Below, piece after piece: positions 36,252 through 45,453 of a stretch of DNA of 64,000 nt. How positions within the stretch are numbered: position 1 is the stretch's first letter; each line of letters opens with the position of its first letter. Made by a program: the position numbers and the translations under genes. The stretch lies in the NCBI RefSeq assembly GCF_015182315.1, contig NZ_PRDL01000001.1, positions 3,596,001 to 3,660,000 of the forward strand, written 5' to 3'. The DNA comes from Cellvibrio polysaccharolyticus. GTDB lineage: Bacteria; Pseudomonadota; Gammaproteobacteria; Pseudomonadales; Cellvibrionaceae. The notes beneath the pieces were generated by a model. That model made no database searches, was not told the DNA's origin, and saw nothing but the letters and a program-made list of their open reading frames with translations.

Positions 36252-39110
36252 TTAAAAGCTTGCGCTGATGCCTACCGAGAAATTGCGTCCATTGACGTAA
36301 TACTGGTTCTGGAAGCCGGTAGTTACTGCACCCGGCTCACCCACATAACGTGAAGGTGCGCTGTCGGTCAGGTTGGATGCCGTCAAGGTCAGTTTATAGT
36401 TATCAGAAAGATCGTAATTAACCGATGCATCCAATACGCCGTAAGCTTTTATGTAGCGCCCCACCGCCGGTGTTGCCGCAACGCCGAACAGAATAAAGTC
36501 AGAGCGCCAGGTGTAAACCACACGCGCCGACAAACCGCCATTCTCATACATACCGGCAACGCTGTAGCTGTCATCGGATTGGAAAGCCTGCGGCACGTTG
36601 ACGATACGCCCTTCACGCAAGATCGGGTTTTCGGTTTTTACGTGCGTGTAAGAACCGGACACACCAAAGTTGCTCCAGATACCCGGCAAGAAATCAAAGA
36701 AGGTTTGTGCAGACAGCTCAACACCACGCGCATAACCGGATTCGGAGTTCATCTGACGGCTGATCATGTACTGGCCACCGGAGCAGTAGTTATCAATCAC
36801 CCCGGTATAAGCCGGTGCAATGGACACCGTCTCACATGATTCTACCGAATTGATAAAACCATCAATATCTTTATTAAAAACAGCGATGGCGGCGTAACTG
36901 GTCGGGCTGAAATAACGCTCAAGAGAGATGTCATAACTGTCTGCTTCGAGCGGTTTCAGGTTAGGGTTACCGGCGCCGCCTTTACCGGTGGTCTGGTCAA
37001 CCGAAATGGTCGGGCTGATGGCACCCAGGTTCGGACGGGTAATGCCCTTGCTGTAGCCGAAGCGCAGCAACAGATCGTCCTGCAAATCAATGGTAATGTT
37101 CAGCGATGGCAACACATCCACATTGGACGTTGAAGCATTTTGCGCAACAATTTGTGAGGTTCCCCCGGAAGCGTCGATCACCATTGCGCGCGTAGATACA
37201 TCGGCGTCAATCACCCGCACGCCGATATTACCGCGCACACGCTCGTTCTCTGTCGCAAACTCACCCATCACGTAAGCGGCAAGCGTATCTTCCTGTGCCC
37301 AGCGGCGTGATGTGACGTTCTCGGCAAGGCTGCCATTTGCCTGAATACCCGCCAGCGGGAAACTGTCACGCACAGCGCTGCCGTGTAATACCGAAGGCTT
37401 CACCACCAGATAACCACCGGCGAAATCGGTTTTATTTCTCACCCAGTCACGCGGTGCCAATTCGGTCAGCTGCGCAAAATCGGCAGCGGAAATAGCATTG
37501 GACTGATCGGCACGCAGCGGTAAGCCATCGGTAGTTAACGCACGACCGCCGTAACTGTAGTTGTGATAATTGGATTCTTGCGTAGCAAAACGTGCACCAA
37601 ACAATAACGCATTAAAGAAACCATCCAGCTTGTATTCAAAGTCGGTTTGAATCGCATAACCGCTATCATCGAATACCTGATTGGTGCCGTTACCGTAATC
37701 AAAGAATACAAAGTTACCGGCATCGGCAACGCTCGGCCCGGCAATACTGATGTTATGAGGCGAGCCTTTTAAATTGCGGGTAATGTCCCAGGTATTGCCG
37801 GCTTTCGGGCGCAGGGTAACGCTGCGGTTATCCTGGGTTTGATCGGCTTTTACATAAGAAATATCAGTTTTTACATTTAACCGGTCACTCACATTCCAGT
37901 CAAAACCGGTTGCTACCAACCAGGTTTCGTAAGGACGATCTTCCTTACCGGATTGGGCATTGAATGTGGAATCCAGAAAAGTGCCGGAAGTCAGTGCGTG
38001 TTGTGCCAGCACTTCGTTTTCACCGCCGTTGGCATTACGGTCAACCCAGGCTTCGGTGGTGTCAAACAATTCTGTTTGCAAATCCTGCACGGTGCGGCTG
38101 TCGCTCATGATCAGGAAACGGTAGTCCTGTTCGTATTTGTAGTAGTTGTAGTTACCTTCAACGTACAACTCAAAATCATCGTGCGGCGCCCATTGCACAG
38201 CGGTATTAAAACCGCGGCGGTCACGTTTGATATCTTCCTGAAACACGTGCGCGTTTTGCGAGGTTGTGGCAATCAAATCACTCGGGTTATCACCCGCTTT
38301 CGCATCCACCAAACGCCAGATATCGGTGCGCCCGGCGTAACTCTGGTCAGCAGCGGACAAGCCGGCGTACTCGGCAGAGTCAGCACGCACCGCACGTCTC
38401 AGGCTGGCGCCGGTGTTGCTTGGGGTAGAGTCGGAACGGTTATGGCTTTTTTGTTGCGTACCGGCAAACAGGAAGCCCAACTCGCCACCACCTTCAAGAT
38501 CCCAGCGCTCGGAATACAAGCCGAACACTTCCGGTTTTACTTCGCCAACAAAATCGTTGTAACGCGCGGTTGCTGAACCACTGATCACGCGCTCGTCGAG
38601 ATCAAACGGGCGGCGGGTGCGGATGTTGATCAAACCACCAATGCCACCTTCAACATGTTTGGCGCTGGGGTTTTTGAAAACGTCGATACCGGCAATCATG
38701 CCAGGAATCGCGCTTTCAATATTGAATTCGCGGCCACCGGCGGTGAAATAGGTTCTGCCATTCAAACGGGATGCCGTTTGCCCGGACAAACCGCGCACCG
38801 TCAAACCGCTGCCTTCGCCCACGGGCGACGCACCTTCACCACCGTAGCGATAACCTTGAACACCGGGAATACGGGTCAACGTTTCTGCTACGTTAGGATC
38901 GGGCAACTTGCCCACATCTTCAGCGGTAATGGATTCAACCACTTCGCCGGAATTACGTTTGATAGCAGCCGATGTTTCCAGGCTGCTACGAATGCCCGAC
39001 ACAACCACTTCTTCAATAGCACCGTTTTGCGCGAGAACAACCGGAGAGAGACTGGTGACGGCACCGGCCGCTGCCAAAGCAACAACCAGCTTGTTAAGTT
39101 TGATTTTCAT
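36252..39110 (-). CDS. TonB-dependent receptor for oligosaccharide uptake
   Basis: 952 residues from the ATG at 39110 (a GTG three codons upstream is less likely; AAGGGTGG serves the ATG). Signal peptide ends LAQN; then an N-terminal IEEVVVSGIRSSLETS TonB-box-like segment, plug domain (LPDPNVAETLTRIPGVQ, TVRGLSGQTASRLNGR) and a 22-strand barrel ending in a terminal Phe. This long type, with IRSSLETS after the box, is typical for carbohydrate receptors of Xanthomonas and Cellvibrio relatives. Promoter region holds a LacI-type operator; lacI is divergent. It is first in the unit that continues into GH97. Confidence 0.93.
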   Translation of the reverse strand: MKIKLNKLVVALAAAGAVTSLSPVVLAQNGAIEEVVVSGIRSSLETSAAIKRNSGEVVESITAEDVGKLPDPNVAETLTRIPGVQGYRYGGEGASPVGEGSGLTVRGLSGQTASRLNGRTYFTAGGREFNIESAIPGMIAGIDVFKNPSAKHVEGGIGGLINIRTRRPFDLDERVISGSATARYNDFVGEVKPEVFGLYSERWDLEGGGELGFLFAGTQQKSHNRSDSTPSNTGASLRRAVRADSAEYAGLSAADQSYAGRTDIWRLVDAKAGDNPSDLIATTSQNAHVFQEDIKRDRRGFNTAVQWAPHDDFELYVEGNYNYYKYEQDYRFLIMSDSRTVQDLQTELFDTTEAWVDRNANGGENEVLAQHALTSGTFLDSTFNAQSGKEDRPYETWLVATGFDWNVSDRLNVKTDISYVKADQTQDNRSVTLRPKAGNTWDITRNLKGSPHNISIAGPSVADAGNFVFFDYGNGTNQVFDDSGYAIQTDFEYKLDGFFNALLFGARFATQESNYHNYSYGGRALTTDGLPLRADQSNAISAADFAQLTELAPRDWVRNKTDFAGGYLVVKPSVLHGSAVRDSFPLAGIQANGSLAENVTSRRWAQEDTLAAYVMGEFATENERVRGNIGVRVIDADVSTRAMVIDASGGTSQIVAQNASTSNVDVLPSLNITIDLQDDLLLRFGYSKGITRPNLGAISPTISVDQTTGKGGAGNPNLKPLEADSYDISLERYFSPTSYAAIAVFNKDIDGFINSVESCETVSIAPAYTGVIDNYCSGGQYMISRQMNSESGYARGVELSAQTFFDFLPGIWSNFGVSGSYTHVKTENPILREGRIVNVPQAFQSDDSYSVAGMYENGGLSARVVYTWRSDFILFGVAATPAVGRYIKAYGVLDASVNYDLSDNYKLTLTASNLTDSAPSRYVGEPGAVTTGFQNQYYVNGRNFSVGISASF

Positions 39111-39197
39111 TATTTCCACCCTTTTATTAGCTTTATCCAGGATTTGGAAGACACCTGTGGTGCGATAGAGAAACCTTCATGAAGCACACAAAATTGA

Positions 39198-39212
39198 TGG
39201 TATCGATAACAA
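39198..39212. promoter_or_regulatory. LacI-type operator upstream of the TonB receptor gene
   Basis: TGGTATCGATAACAA, identical to the copy before the lyase gene at 29378-29392. It lies 88 bp upstream of the receptor ATG, a position fit for promoter blockage. Confidence 0.78.
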
Positions 39213-39321
39213 AACAACATCGCAAGCCTTTTATGTGAATTTTTAACGGCTTAAAACGTCCTTATAGCCACCAACCGGCAGAAACGCCGCCTTGCTGACA
39301 AGCCGGTAACAAACAGACTAA

Positions 39322-39334
39322 GATAACGATACCA
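39322..39334. promoter_or_regulatory. Operator-like site upstream of lacI
   Basis: GATAACGATACCA is, on the other strand, TGGTATCGTTATC, differing at two bases from the corresponding part of the two identical sites. It lies about 170 bp before the lacI ATG and could give self-control. Confidence 0.6.
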
Positions 39335-39505
39335 AAGGTAACTCCTTTTTACGGAAAAACCGCCATAACACCCGCTCTTATTCACTGGTCGTCACAGCGG
39401 TCTGGCAGAGGAGTACACTTGGCGCTATCCTTCCGAACACAGCAGTCCCGACTCACCCTACCGACACCCGAAAACTATTGCCGGTGACGCCAGAAACAGA
39501 CACGA

Positions 39506-40618
39506 ATGAAAGACAAAAACAGCAATTCCAAAACATCCACCACCCTTTCAGCAACCGATGCGCTGCACGACACACGGCAATCCGCCACCGTGCATGACGT
39601 GGCCGAACTGGCCGGTGTTTCTTCGATGACAGTTTCCCGGGTGGTCAACGGATCGGCGTCGGTCAGCGACAAAATGCGCAAGCGTGTTGAAGAAGCCATT
39701 CGTCAGCTCAACTATATTCCCAACCTTGCCGCACGCGCCGCACGCAGTGGCCAGCGCCGTATTGGAATTATTTTCAGCAACCCCAAGTCATCCAACCTGG
39801 GCGATTTTTTAATGGGCGCCTTCAGTGCCAGCAGCACGCTCGGTTGTCAGCTTTTAATTGAACCCTTGCTGGCTCATCCGCAACCAATTGATGCCTTGAA
39901 AAAATTGATCGAACTCGGTGCCCAGGGCGTAATTTTACCGCCGCCAATTTGCGACTCGCAGGAAGCACAACAAATGGCACGGCGCTACGATATTTTGCCG
40001 CTCAGCTTCGCGTCCGGCAGCCCACGGCTGCACTCGCCAGCGGTGTTGATTGACGATTTTGCCGGCGCCCGCGCTATGACCAATTACCTGCAAAGCCTTG
40101 GTCATACCAAAATTGCTTTTGTAAAAGGCGACCCGCGCCACTCCCCGGCCAACAACCGCGCCGAAGGTTTTCTTGCAGCTATGGCAGAAGCCAATCTGGA
40201 AGTACCACCGGAGTGGATGCCGGAAGGCGATTTCAGTTACCGGCGCGGCCTTGAGCTGGGCAAACAATTACTGGACGTTCCGAAAAGAAAACGCCCCACC
40301 GCTATTTTTGCCTGCAACGACGAAATGGCTACTGGAATTCTTGCTGTGACGCACGGGCTTGGCTTGAAGGTACCGCAAGATGTCAGCGTGGCAGGTTTTG
40401 ATGACACAGCGATGGCAACCGCGGTGTGGCCGCAACTGACTACCATTCACCAACCGCTCACCGATATGGCGCGCGCCGCTGTAACCATGCTTGATGATAT
40501 TTTAAAAACCACACCGCACACCGCTGAACACGATGGCGTGGTTAGACATTTTGTTGCGCCTTACAAATTAATGAAACGCGACTCAACGGGGCCGGTTAGT
40601 AAAGCACCTGCTGGCTGA
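39506..40618 (+). CDS. LacI-family transcriptional regulator of the uronate locus
   Basis: 370 residues. The N-terminal helix-turn-helix (about 30-75) reads TVHDVAELAGVSSMTVSRVVNG with hinge YIPNLAARAARSG. The periplasmic-binding-like effector domain follows (RRIGIIFSNPKSSNLGDFL, then TAIFACNDEMATGIL, DVSVAGFDDTAMATAVWPQLTTI). It is divergent from the TonB receptor gene and upstream of GH88. Related operators at four promoters in this window suggest it represses the lyase, the receptor unit, itself and the GH88-ROK pair until an oligosaccharide or uronate binds. An extra 25-residue polar N-terminus is present. Confidence 0.93.
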   Translation: MKDKNSNSKTSTTLSATDALHDTRQSATVHDVAELAGVSSMTVSRVVNGSASVSDKMRKRVEEAIRQLNYIPNLAARAARSGQRRIGIIFSNPKSSNLGDFLMGAFSASSTLGCQLLIEPLLAHPQPIDALKKLIELGAQGVILPPPICDSQEAQQMARRYDILPLSFASGSPRLHSPAVLIDDFAGARAMTNYLQSLGHTKIAFVKGDPRHSPANNRAEGFLAAMAEANLEVPPEWMPEGDFSYRRGLELGKQLLDVPKRKRPTAIFACNDEMATGILAVTHGLGLKVPQDVSVAGFDDTAMATAVWPQLTTIHQPLTDMARAAVTMLDDILKTTPHTAEHDGVVRHFVAPYKLMKRDSTGPVSKAPAG

Positions 40619-40660
40619 CGAGTTACTGCGATAGACTTGGCGCGACGAGTTATTCCGTCC

Positions 40661-40766
40661 GTTTGTCAGGAGGGTACAGGTTCCAAAAACGCATAAATAC
40701 ATCCTTGTAGCTCCCTCGAGTCATCCCTGACTCGACGGTTTTGGAACCTGTACCCTCCTGACAAAC
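40661..40766. repeat. Nested palindromic intergenic repeat, 106 bp
   Basis: Two perfect 28-bp inverted arms (40661-40688 and 40739-40766, start GTTTGTCAGGAGGGTACAGG) enclose a smaller inverted repeat, TCGAGTCA and TGACTCGA with loop TCCC. The whole can fold as a long hairpin with a side arm. Such structure between convergent-free intergenic borders resembles REP/BIME-like or MITE-like elements. No T run follows, so a simple terminator for lacI is unlikely. Confidence 0.75.
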
Positions 40767-40893
40767 TCGCATTGAGCCAATCTGAAATACCCAACACGCC
40801 GAAACTTCCAACAAATTCTCTTACCTGCTTTCGTTTATTTTTCCGCACTTTTTAAACTTGATTGCAAAAGGTACTTGCAGATAACAAGCCCTG

Positions 40894-40909
40894 TTGTTAT
40901 CGTTAACAA
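40894..40909. promoter_or_regulatory. LacI-type operator upstream of the GH88 gene
   Basis: TTGTTATCGTTAACAA, a nearly perfect palindrome with the same TTATCG core and spacing as the other sites. It lies 67 bp before the GH88 ATG. Confidence 0.7.
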
Positions 40910-40975
40910 AAGCGCATGGATTTGCCCTCCTGCGAATTGATAACTCAATCAGGCAAGCATTTTCGGAGTCCCCCA

Positions 40976-42193
40976 ATGCCCTCGACAAATCCGCATGCAG
41001 ATCATCTGCTGGAAACTGGCAGAGAACCCATTTCCCACCCCGAGCAATTTACCGCACTGGATGGTCTCACGCCGGCATTGCTGGCAGATGCAAAAGGCCG
41101 GGCGCTGGCGCGGTTGCAAAAGGGGCTGGCTATTTTTGGTGATCGCTTTCCGGCGCCCTCATCAGAAAATGGGGAATACCCGGCCATTGATAATATCGAG
41201 TGGACCAATGGTTTCTGGACCGGGCAATTGTGGCTGGCTTATGAAATGTCCGGCAATGCAGTATTCCGAGAAGCCGCCGAAAAGCAGGTGCAATCGTTTG
41301 CCGAGCGCATCGACCAACGCATTGTCGTAGACCATCACGATTTGGGGTTTTTATATTCGCTGTCCTGTGTTGCCGCCTGGAAAATTACCGGCAATACCCT
41401 CGCAAGAAGTGCCGCGCTGAAAGCAGCCGAGTGTTTATACGAACGCTACTTGCCCAGCGCCGAAATTGTACAAGCCTGGGGCAACCTCAACGACCCGGAA
41501 GAAGCCGGACGGATGATTATTGATTGCAACCTGAATTTGCCGCTACTGTATTGGGCCAGTGAAGAAACCGGCAATCAGCGCTTTCGCAATGCAGCCAACA
41601 AGCATATTGAAAAAGCCATGCGCTATTTGATCCGTCCGGATGCATCCACCTTTCACACTTTTTTTATGGATGTAAAAACCGGTGCAGCGCGCAAAGGTAC
41701 AACGCATCAGGGCTTTTCCGATTCCTCCTGTTGGGCGCGTGGCCAGGCCTGGGGTATCAGCGGTTTCCCTCTGGTTTACCGTTATTATCGCAACCCGCAA
41801 TTGATTGCGCAGTCAGCGCGACTGACCAATTATTTTCTCAATCGCCTGCCAACCGATCTGGTTTGTTATTGGGACCTGGTATTTACCGAAGGTGATGAAC
41901 CGAGAGATTCTTCCGCCGCCGCGATTGCCGTGTGTGGAATGCTGGAATTATTACGCCATTTACCCTTGCTTGATCCGGACCGACAAACCTGGCAGGCCGC
42001 AGCGGGCGCAATAATGAGCCAACTGATCAAACACTACGCCGCAAATAGCGAAGACAGCGGCAGCGGTTTGCTAAAGCACGGCGTTTACCATAAACCGAAA
42101 AATATCGGCGTCGATGAATATTGCATCTGGGGAGATTATTTCTACCTCGAAGCGCTTCTGCGCTTTGAACAGGTGTGGGAGTCTTACTGGTAA
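40976..42193 (+). CDS. Unsaturated glucuronyl hydrolase, GH88
   Basis: 405 residues from the ATG at 40976, chosen for its GGAG ribosome site; an upstream ATG at 40916 lies close to the operator. Family features: HDLGFLYSLSC (catalytic Asp), IIDCNLNLPLLYWA, GFSDSSCWARGQAW, EPRDSSAAAIAVCG and DEYCIWGDYFYLEALLR. GH88 enzymes hydrate the double bond of unsaturated uronic acids at the end of lyase products and so release the keto-uronate. No signal peptide, so it acts in the cytoplasm, after TonB and TRAP or other uptake. Stop and next start overlap (TAATG). Confidence 0.93.
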   Translation: MPSTNPHADHLLETGREPISHPEQFTALDGLTPALLADAKGRALARLQKGLAIFGDRFPAPSSENGEYPAIDNIEWTNGFWTGQLWLAYEMSGNAVFREAAEKQVQSFAERIDQRIVVDHHDLGFLYSLSCVAAWKITGNTLARSAALKAAECLYERYLPSAEIVQAWGNLNDPEEAGRMIIDCNLNLPLLYWASEETGNQRFRNAANKHIEKAMRYLIRPDASTFHTFFMDVKTGAARKGTTHQGFSDSSCWARGQAWGISGFPLVYRYYRNPQLIAQSARLTNYFLNRLPTDLVCYWDLVFTEGDEPRDSSAAAIAVCGMLELLRHLPLLDPDRQTWQAAAGAIMSQLIKHYAANSEDSGSGLLKHGVYHKPKNIGVDEYCIWGDYFYLEALLRFEQVWESYW

Positions 42194-43101
42194 TGCGTAT
42201 CGGAATTGATTTTGGCGGCACAAAAATTGAAGCAGCGGCCATTGATAATAATGGCAATTTTTGCGCACGGGTGCGCACCGACACACCGGACAGTTATGAA
42301 AAAGCCATCACCAGTGTACGCGACCTGGTAAAAGATATTGAAAAGCAATTAAAGCTGAGCGCCAGTGTTGGCGTTTGTATGCCGGGCTCAATCAGCCCGC
42401 ATACCGGAAAAATTCGCAACTCCAACAAATTGTATTTGAATAACAGCGACTTTAATAAAGATCTCGAAAATGCGCTGGGGCGCTCGGTTAAATTCGCGAA
42501 CGATGCCAATTGCTTTGCCTTATCTGAAGCTTACGATGGGGCTGGCGCTGGTAAAAATATTGTCTGCGGGATTATTCTCGGCACCGGTTGCGGGGGCGGT
42601 ATTGTTATTAATTCCCGCCTTGTTGAAGGCAGCCAGGGCATTGCCGGCGAATGGGGGCACAACCCGCTGCCATGGGCCAACTCCGGCGAGCAAAATGCCC
42701 CCGGCTGTTATTGCGGCCAGGAAGGTTGTCTGGAGCAATGGATTTCCGGCACAGCGTTAACTCGCTGTTTTCGCGAACGCACCGGTCGCAGCGAATCCGG
42801 CGCGACGATTGCGGCGCTTGCCCAATCAGGTGATACCGCCGCTATCTATGAAATTTCTGCCTTGATTAACCGAACCGGTCGCGCCATCGCATCTATTTGC
42901 AATGTGGTTGATCCGGACGTGGTAGTCATTGGCGGCGGGCTGTCCAATATTCCCATGCTCTACCACGAGCTACCGAAGGTTATTGAAAAACATATCTTCG
43001 CAGATTCGTGGCATGGAAAAGTCGCTCCCCCTTATTGGGGAGATTCATCAGGCGTACGAGGGGCTGCTCGCCTGTGGCCCAGCGGCAAAGATATTCGCTA
43101 G
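42193..43101 (+). CDS. ROK-family sugar kinase
   Basis: 302 residues from the ATG at 42193 that overlaps the GH88 stop (TAATG), so coupled translation. N-terminal ATP motif RIGIDFGGTKIEAAAID, sugar-binding FANDANCFALSEA, second phosphate motif GIILGTGCGGGIV, EWGHNP and zinc site CYCGQEGCLEQWISG are intact. Close to fructokinase, glucokinase or N-acetylhexosamine kinase types; the exact sugar is not readable. Here it would phosphorylate a hexose released from the polymer by the GH97 or GH88 enzymes. Confidence 0.92.
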   Translation: MRIGIDFGGTKIEAAAIDNNGNFCARVRTDTPDSYEKAITSVRDLVKDIEKQLKLSASVGVCMPGSISPHTGKIRNSNKLYLNNSDFNKDLENALGRSVKFANDANCFALSEAYDGAGAGKNIVCGIILGTGCGGGIVINSRLVEGSQGIAGEWGHNPLPWANSGEQNAPGCYCGQEGCLEQWISGTALTRCFRERTGRSESGATIAALAQSGDTAAIYEISALINRTGRAIASICNVVDPDVVVIGGGLSNIPMLYHELPKVIEKHIFADSWHGKVAPPYWGDSSGVRGAARLWPSGKDIR

Positions 43102-43144
43102 CAATCACCCCTCGGGCTGACAGCACCCGATAATTCACTTTCCT

Positions 43145-43176
43145 CTTCATCACTTCATCACTTCATCACTTCATCG
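43145..43176. repeat. Four tandem copies of an 8-bp unit
   Basis: CTTCATCA is repeated three times, then CTTCATCG, in the region between the ROK kinase and the siderophore receptor. It is a short simple-sequence repeat of unknown effect. Confidence 0.85.
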
Positions 43177-43320
43177 GGCAGGCACAGGTTTTTTATTGAC
43201 CTCAACTGCCCTCCATCTCAAAGCAGCCGCAACACCTTATTTATTTAACAATTCACCCCGCCATAATAATGTTATAACATAACAACACACAACAATATTA
43301 GACTTGGGGAACACACAAAA

Positions 43321-45453
43321 TTGAACAAAAACCAAACATCCGCCCGTCGGTTATTCAAGATCACACAACTGCGCCTGCCATTAGCACTTGTAGTGAGTGG
43401 CCTGTGCGGCGCTCCAGGCTGGGCTGCAGAAGTCACTTTGCCAAAGGTCAGTGTTACTGCCGCCACAGATGGTGATAGTTACGCTCCGGAAACCACTACC
43501 GCCGGCAGCAAAACAGCAGTGAAGTGGCTGGAACAGCCTCGCTCGGTTACAGTCATTAACCGGCGCCGAATGAACGAAGAAAACTTGCACACCCTTGGTG
43601 ATGTACTGCAACAGGTAACCGGCACCACCGTCACGCCCTTTGATGGCGCCAATCCTGATTATCAGGCGCGCGGATACAGCCTCGAAATTACCTACGATGG
43701 TGTGCCCTCAGGCAATGGCGGTAGCGGCACGCAGGAATTTGATATGGCAATTTACGAAAGTATTGAGGTACTTCGTGGCCCCAATGGCGTTTATCAAGGC
43801 ACGGGGCAGCCAGGAGGCAGTATTAATTTCGTTCGCAAACGGGGCACTGAAACCTTCGCGCTATCCGGAGGTGCCAGTGCAGGCTCCTGGAATAACTGGC
43901 GAGGTGATATTGATATCGGAGGGCCGATCAGTGATTCAGGAAATGTTCGAGGTCGTGCGGTAGCAACCTGGCAAGACCGCGGGTTTTATTATGACAAGGG
44001 CGACGAGGAAAAGTGGCTTGGTTATGCCACACTGGATTTTGATCTGAGCAAACAAACTACCCTATCGATTGGCATCACACATCAGCAAGATGATTTTCAC
44101 TCGCCCTCCATGGGATTACCCGCATTCAATACCGGTGGATTTCTCCGGGTCCCCCGCTCGACACATGTTTACCCATCCTGGAATTTTTTTTCCTGGGAGA
44201 CCCGGGAATATTTCGCAGAGCTGGAACACCGCATGGAAAACGGCTGGATCATTCGGGCCAAAGGACTGGACAGAGAGCAGGATAAATTTTTCAAGGACGC
44301 CTATCCCGCACCGCAGGTGGGTGTTGATCCGGAAAGTTTCACAACGGACTACGCCGCACGAAAAAATCATGGCATGACCAATCGCACGGCAATGGATCTT
44401 TATGCTGCAGGCCCGCTAACACTCTGGAACAGAGTTCATCAAGTTACGCTGGGATACAATCGCGAAAAACGTGACTATGCCGGAAGATCTGTGACATTCC
44501 CATTGATTAAAAATGTTTCCATTTTTGATCCTGACAGCATTATTGAGCCAGATGGACCTTATCTGCGCGGTAACGCCAACGTGTTTGAACAAAGTGGTTA
44601 TTACACTCAGGCGCGTCTTTCCGTTACAGATCCGCTGACATTGATTCTCGGCGGGCGCCTCAGTGACATGTCCAATAAAAGCCGCAATGTGGCGCCTTCA
44701 CAGGAAACTGCCTTCAGTACCAGTACAGAAGAAAGTGAACACTTCACTCCCTACGTGGCTGCAGTTTGGCAAACGACGCCTGACATTTCAATTTACGGCA
44801 GTTTTTCAGATATTTTCATTCCGCAATTTATGCGGGATCAACAAAATCGCCTTCTGAAGCCCAGAGAAGGAGAGCAGTATGAGCTGGGTATTAAAGCGCG
44901 CTTGTTGAATGAAAAACTAAATGTCTCTTTTGCCTATTTTGATGTACGCGACCTTAACAGAGCAATGCCGACGCTCACACCCAATGTGTATGCGGCAGCC
45001 GGTGAAGTGCGCGTGGATGGTTTTGAACTGGAACTTTCCGGAAGCCCTCTAGCCGGTTTGAATATATCTGTCGGTTATACCTATCAGGATACTCGCTATC
45101 ACAAACACCAATCCATGCAGGATGAATGGTTTTCATTGTTCGAGCCGCGCGAGTCTCTCAAACTTTATACACGCTATGAACCGGCCAGCCTTGCAGGCTT
45201 TTTTATCGGCGGTGGTATTCAAGCCAGAAGCGCCATCATTGGCACGGGAGAAAAAGGTATACGCGAACAAGGCGGTGTTGCCATTTTCAATGCTCACGCC
45301 GGGTACCATGTGGGTAGAGATACCACATTGACACTTTCAGTTAACAATCTTTTCGACCATAGCTGGTACGCAAGAACCGGAGGGCTTAATACTTATAACA
45401 CCTACGGCGAACCCCGGCAGTTTACCTTGGGCGTTCGAACCACGTTTCAATAA
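43321..45453 (+). CDS. TonB-dependent siderophore receptor
   Basis: 710 residues with a TTG start at 43321 preceded by TTGGGGAACAC. Signal peptide ends WAAE. TonB-box region KVSVTAAT, plug with QPRSVTVINRRRMNEENLHT, VTPFDGANPDYQARGYSLE and SIEVLRGPNGVYQGTGQPGG, and a barrel ending FTLGVRTTFQ, fit ferric-hydroxamate/FpvA-type receptors. The nearby sequence GTTATAACATAAC is only a weak Fur-box resemblance. The gene converges on moeA with a 7-bp overlap of their ends. Confidence 0.92.
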   Translation: MNKNQTSARRLFKITQLRLPLALVVSGLCGAPGWAAEVTLPKVSVTAATDGDSYAPETTTAGSKTAVKWLEQPRSVTVINRRRMNEENLHTLGDVLQQVTGTTVTPFDGANPDYQARGYSLEITYDGVPSGNGGSGTQEFDMAIYESIEVLRGPNGVYQGTGQPGGSINFVRKRGTETFALSGGASAGSWNNWRGDIDIGGPISDSGNVRGRAVATWQDRGFYYDKGDEEKWLGYATLDFDLSKQTTLSIGITHQQDDFHSPSMGLPAFNTGGFLRVPRSTHVYPSWNFFSWETREYFAELEHRMENGWIIRAKGLDREQDKFFKDAYPAPQVGVDPESFTTDYAARKNHGMTNRTAMDLYAAGPLTLWNRVHQVTLGYNREKRDYAGRSVTFPLIKNVSIFDPDSIIEPDGPYLRGNANVFEQSGYYTQARLSVTDPLTLILGGRLSDMSNKSRNVAPSQETAFSTSTEESEHFTPYVAAVWQTTPDISIYGSFSDIFIPQFMRDQQNRLLKPREGEQYELGIKARLLNEKLNVSFAYFDVRDLNRAMPTLTPNVYAAAGEVRVDGFELELSGSPLAGLNISVGYTYQDTRYHKHQSMQDEWFSLFEPRESLKLYTRYEPASLAGFFIGGGIQARSAIIGTGEKGIREQGGVAIFNAHAGYHVGRDTTLTLSVNNLFDHSWYARTGGLNTYNTYGEPRQFTLGVRTTFQ

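Larger units (their letters stand above)
39111..39505. other. Divergent control region between TonB receptor and lacI
   Basis: This 395-bp region holds two operator-like sites, one near each gene. Apart from those, no gene or RNA was recognised. Confidence 0.5.

Noticed and set aside
43145..43176. CRISPR-like array
   Set aside because: Units are only 8 bp with no spacers, so it is a simple tandem repeat.
43265..43290. Fur box upstream of the siderophore receptor
   Set aside because: GTTATAACATAAC-type sequence matches the Fur consensus only weakly; not listed as a site.
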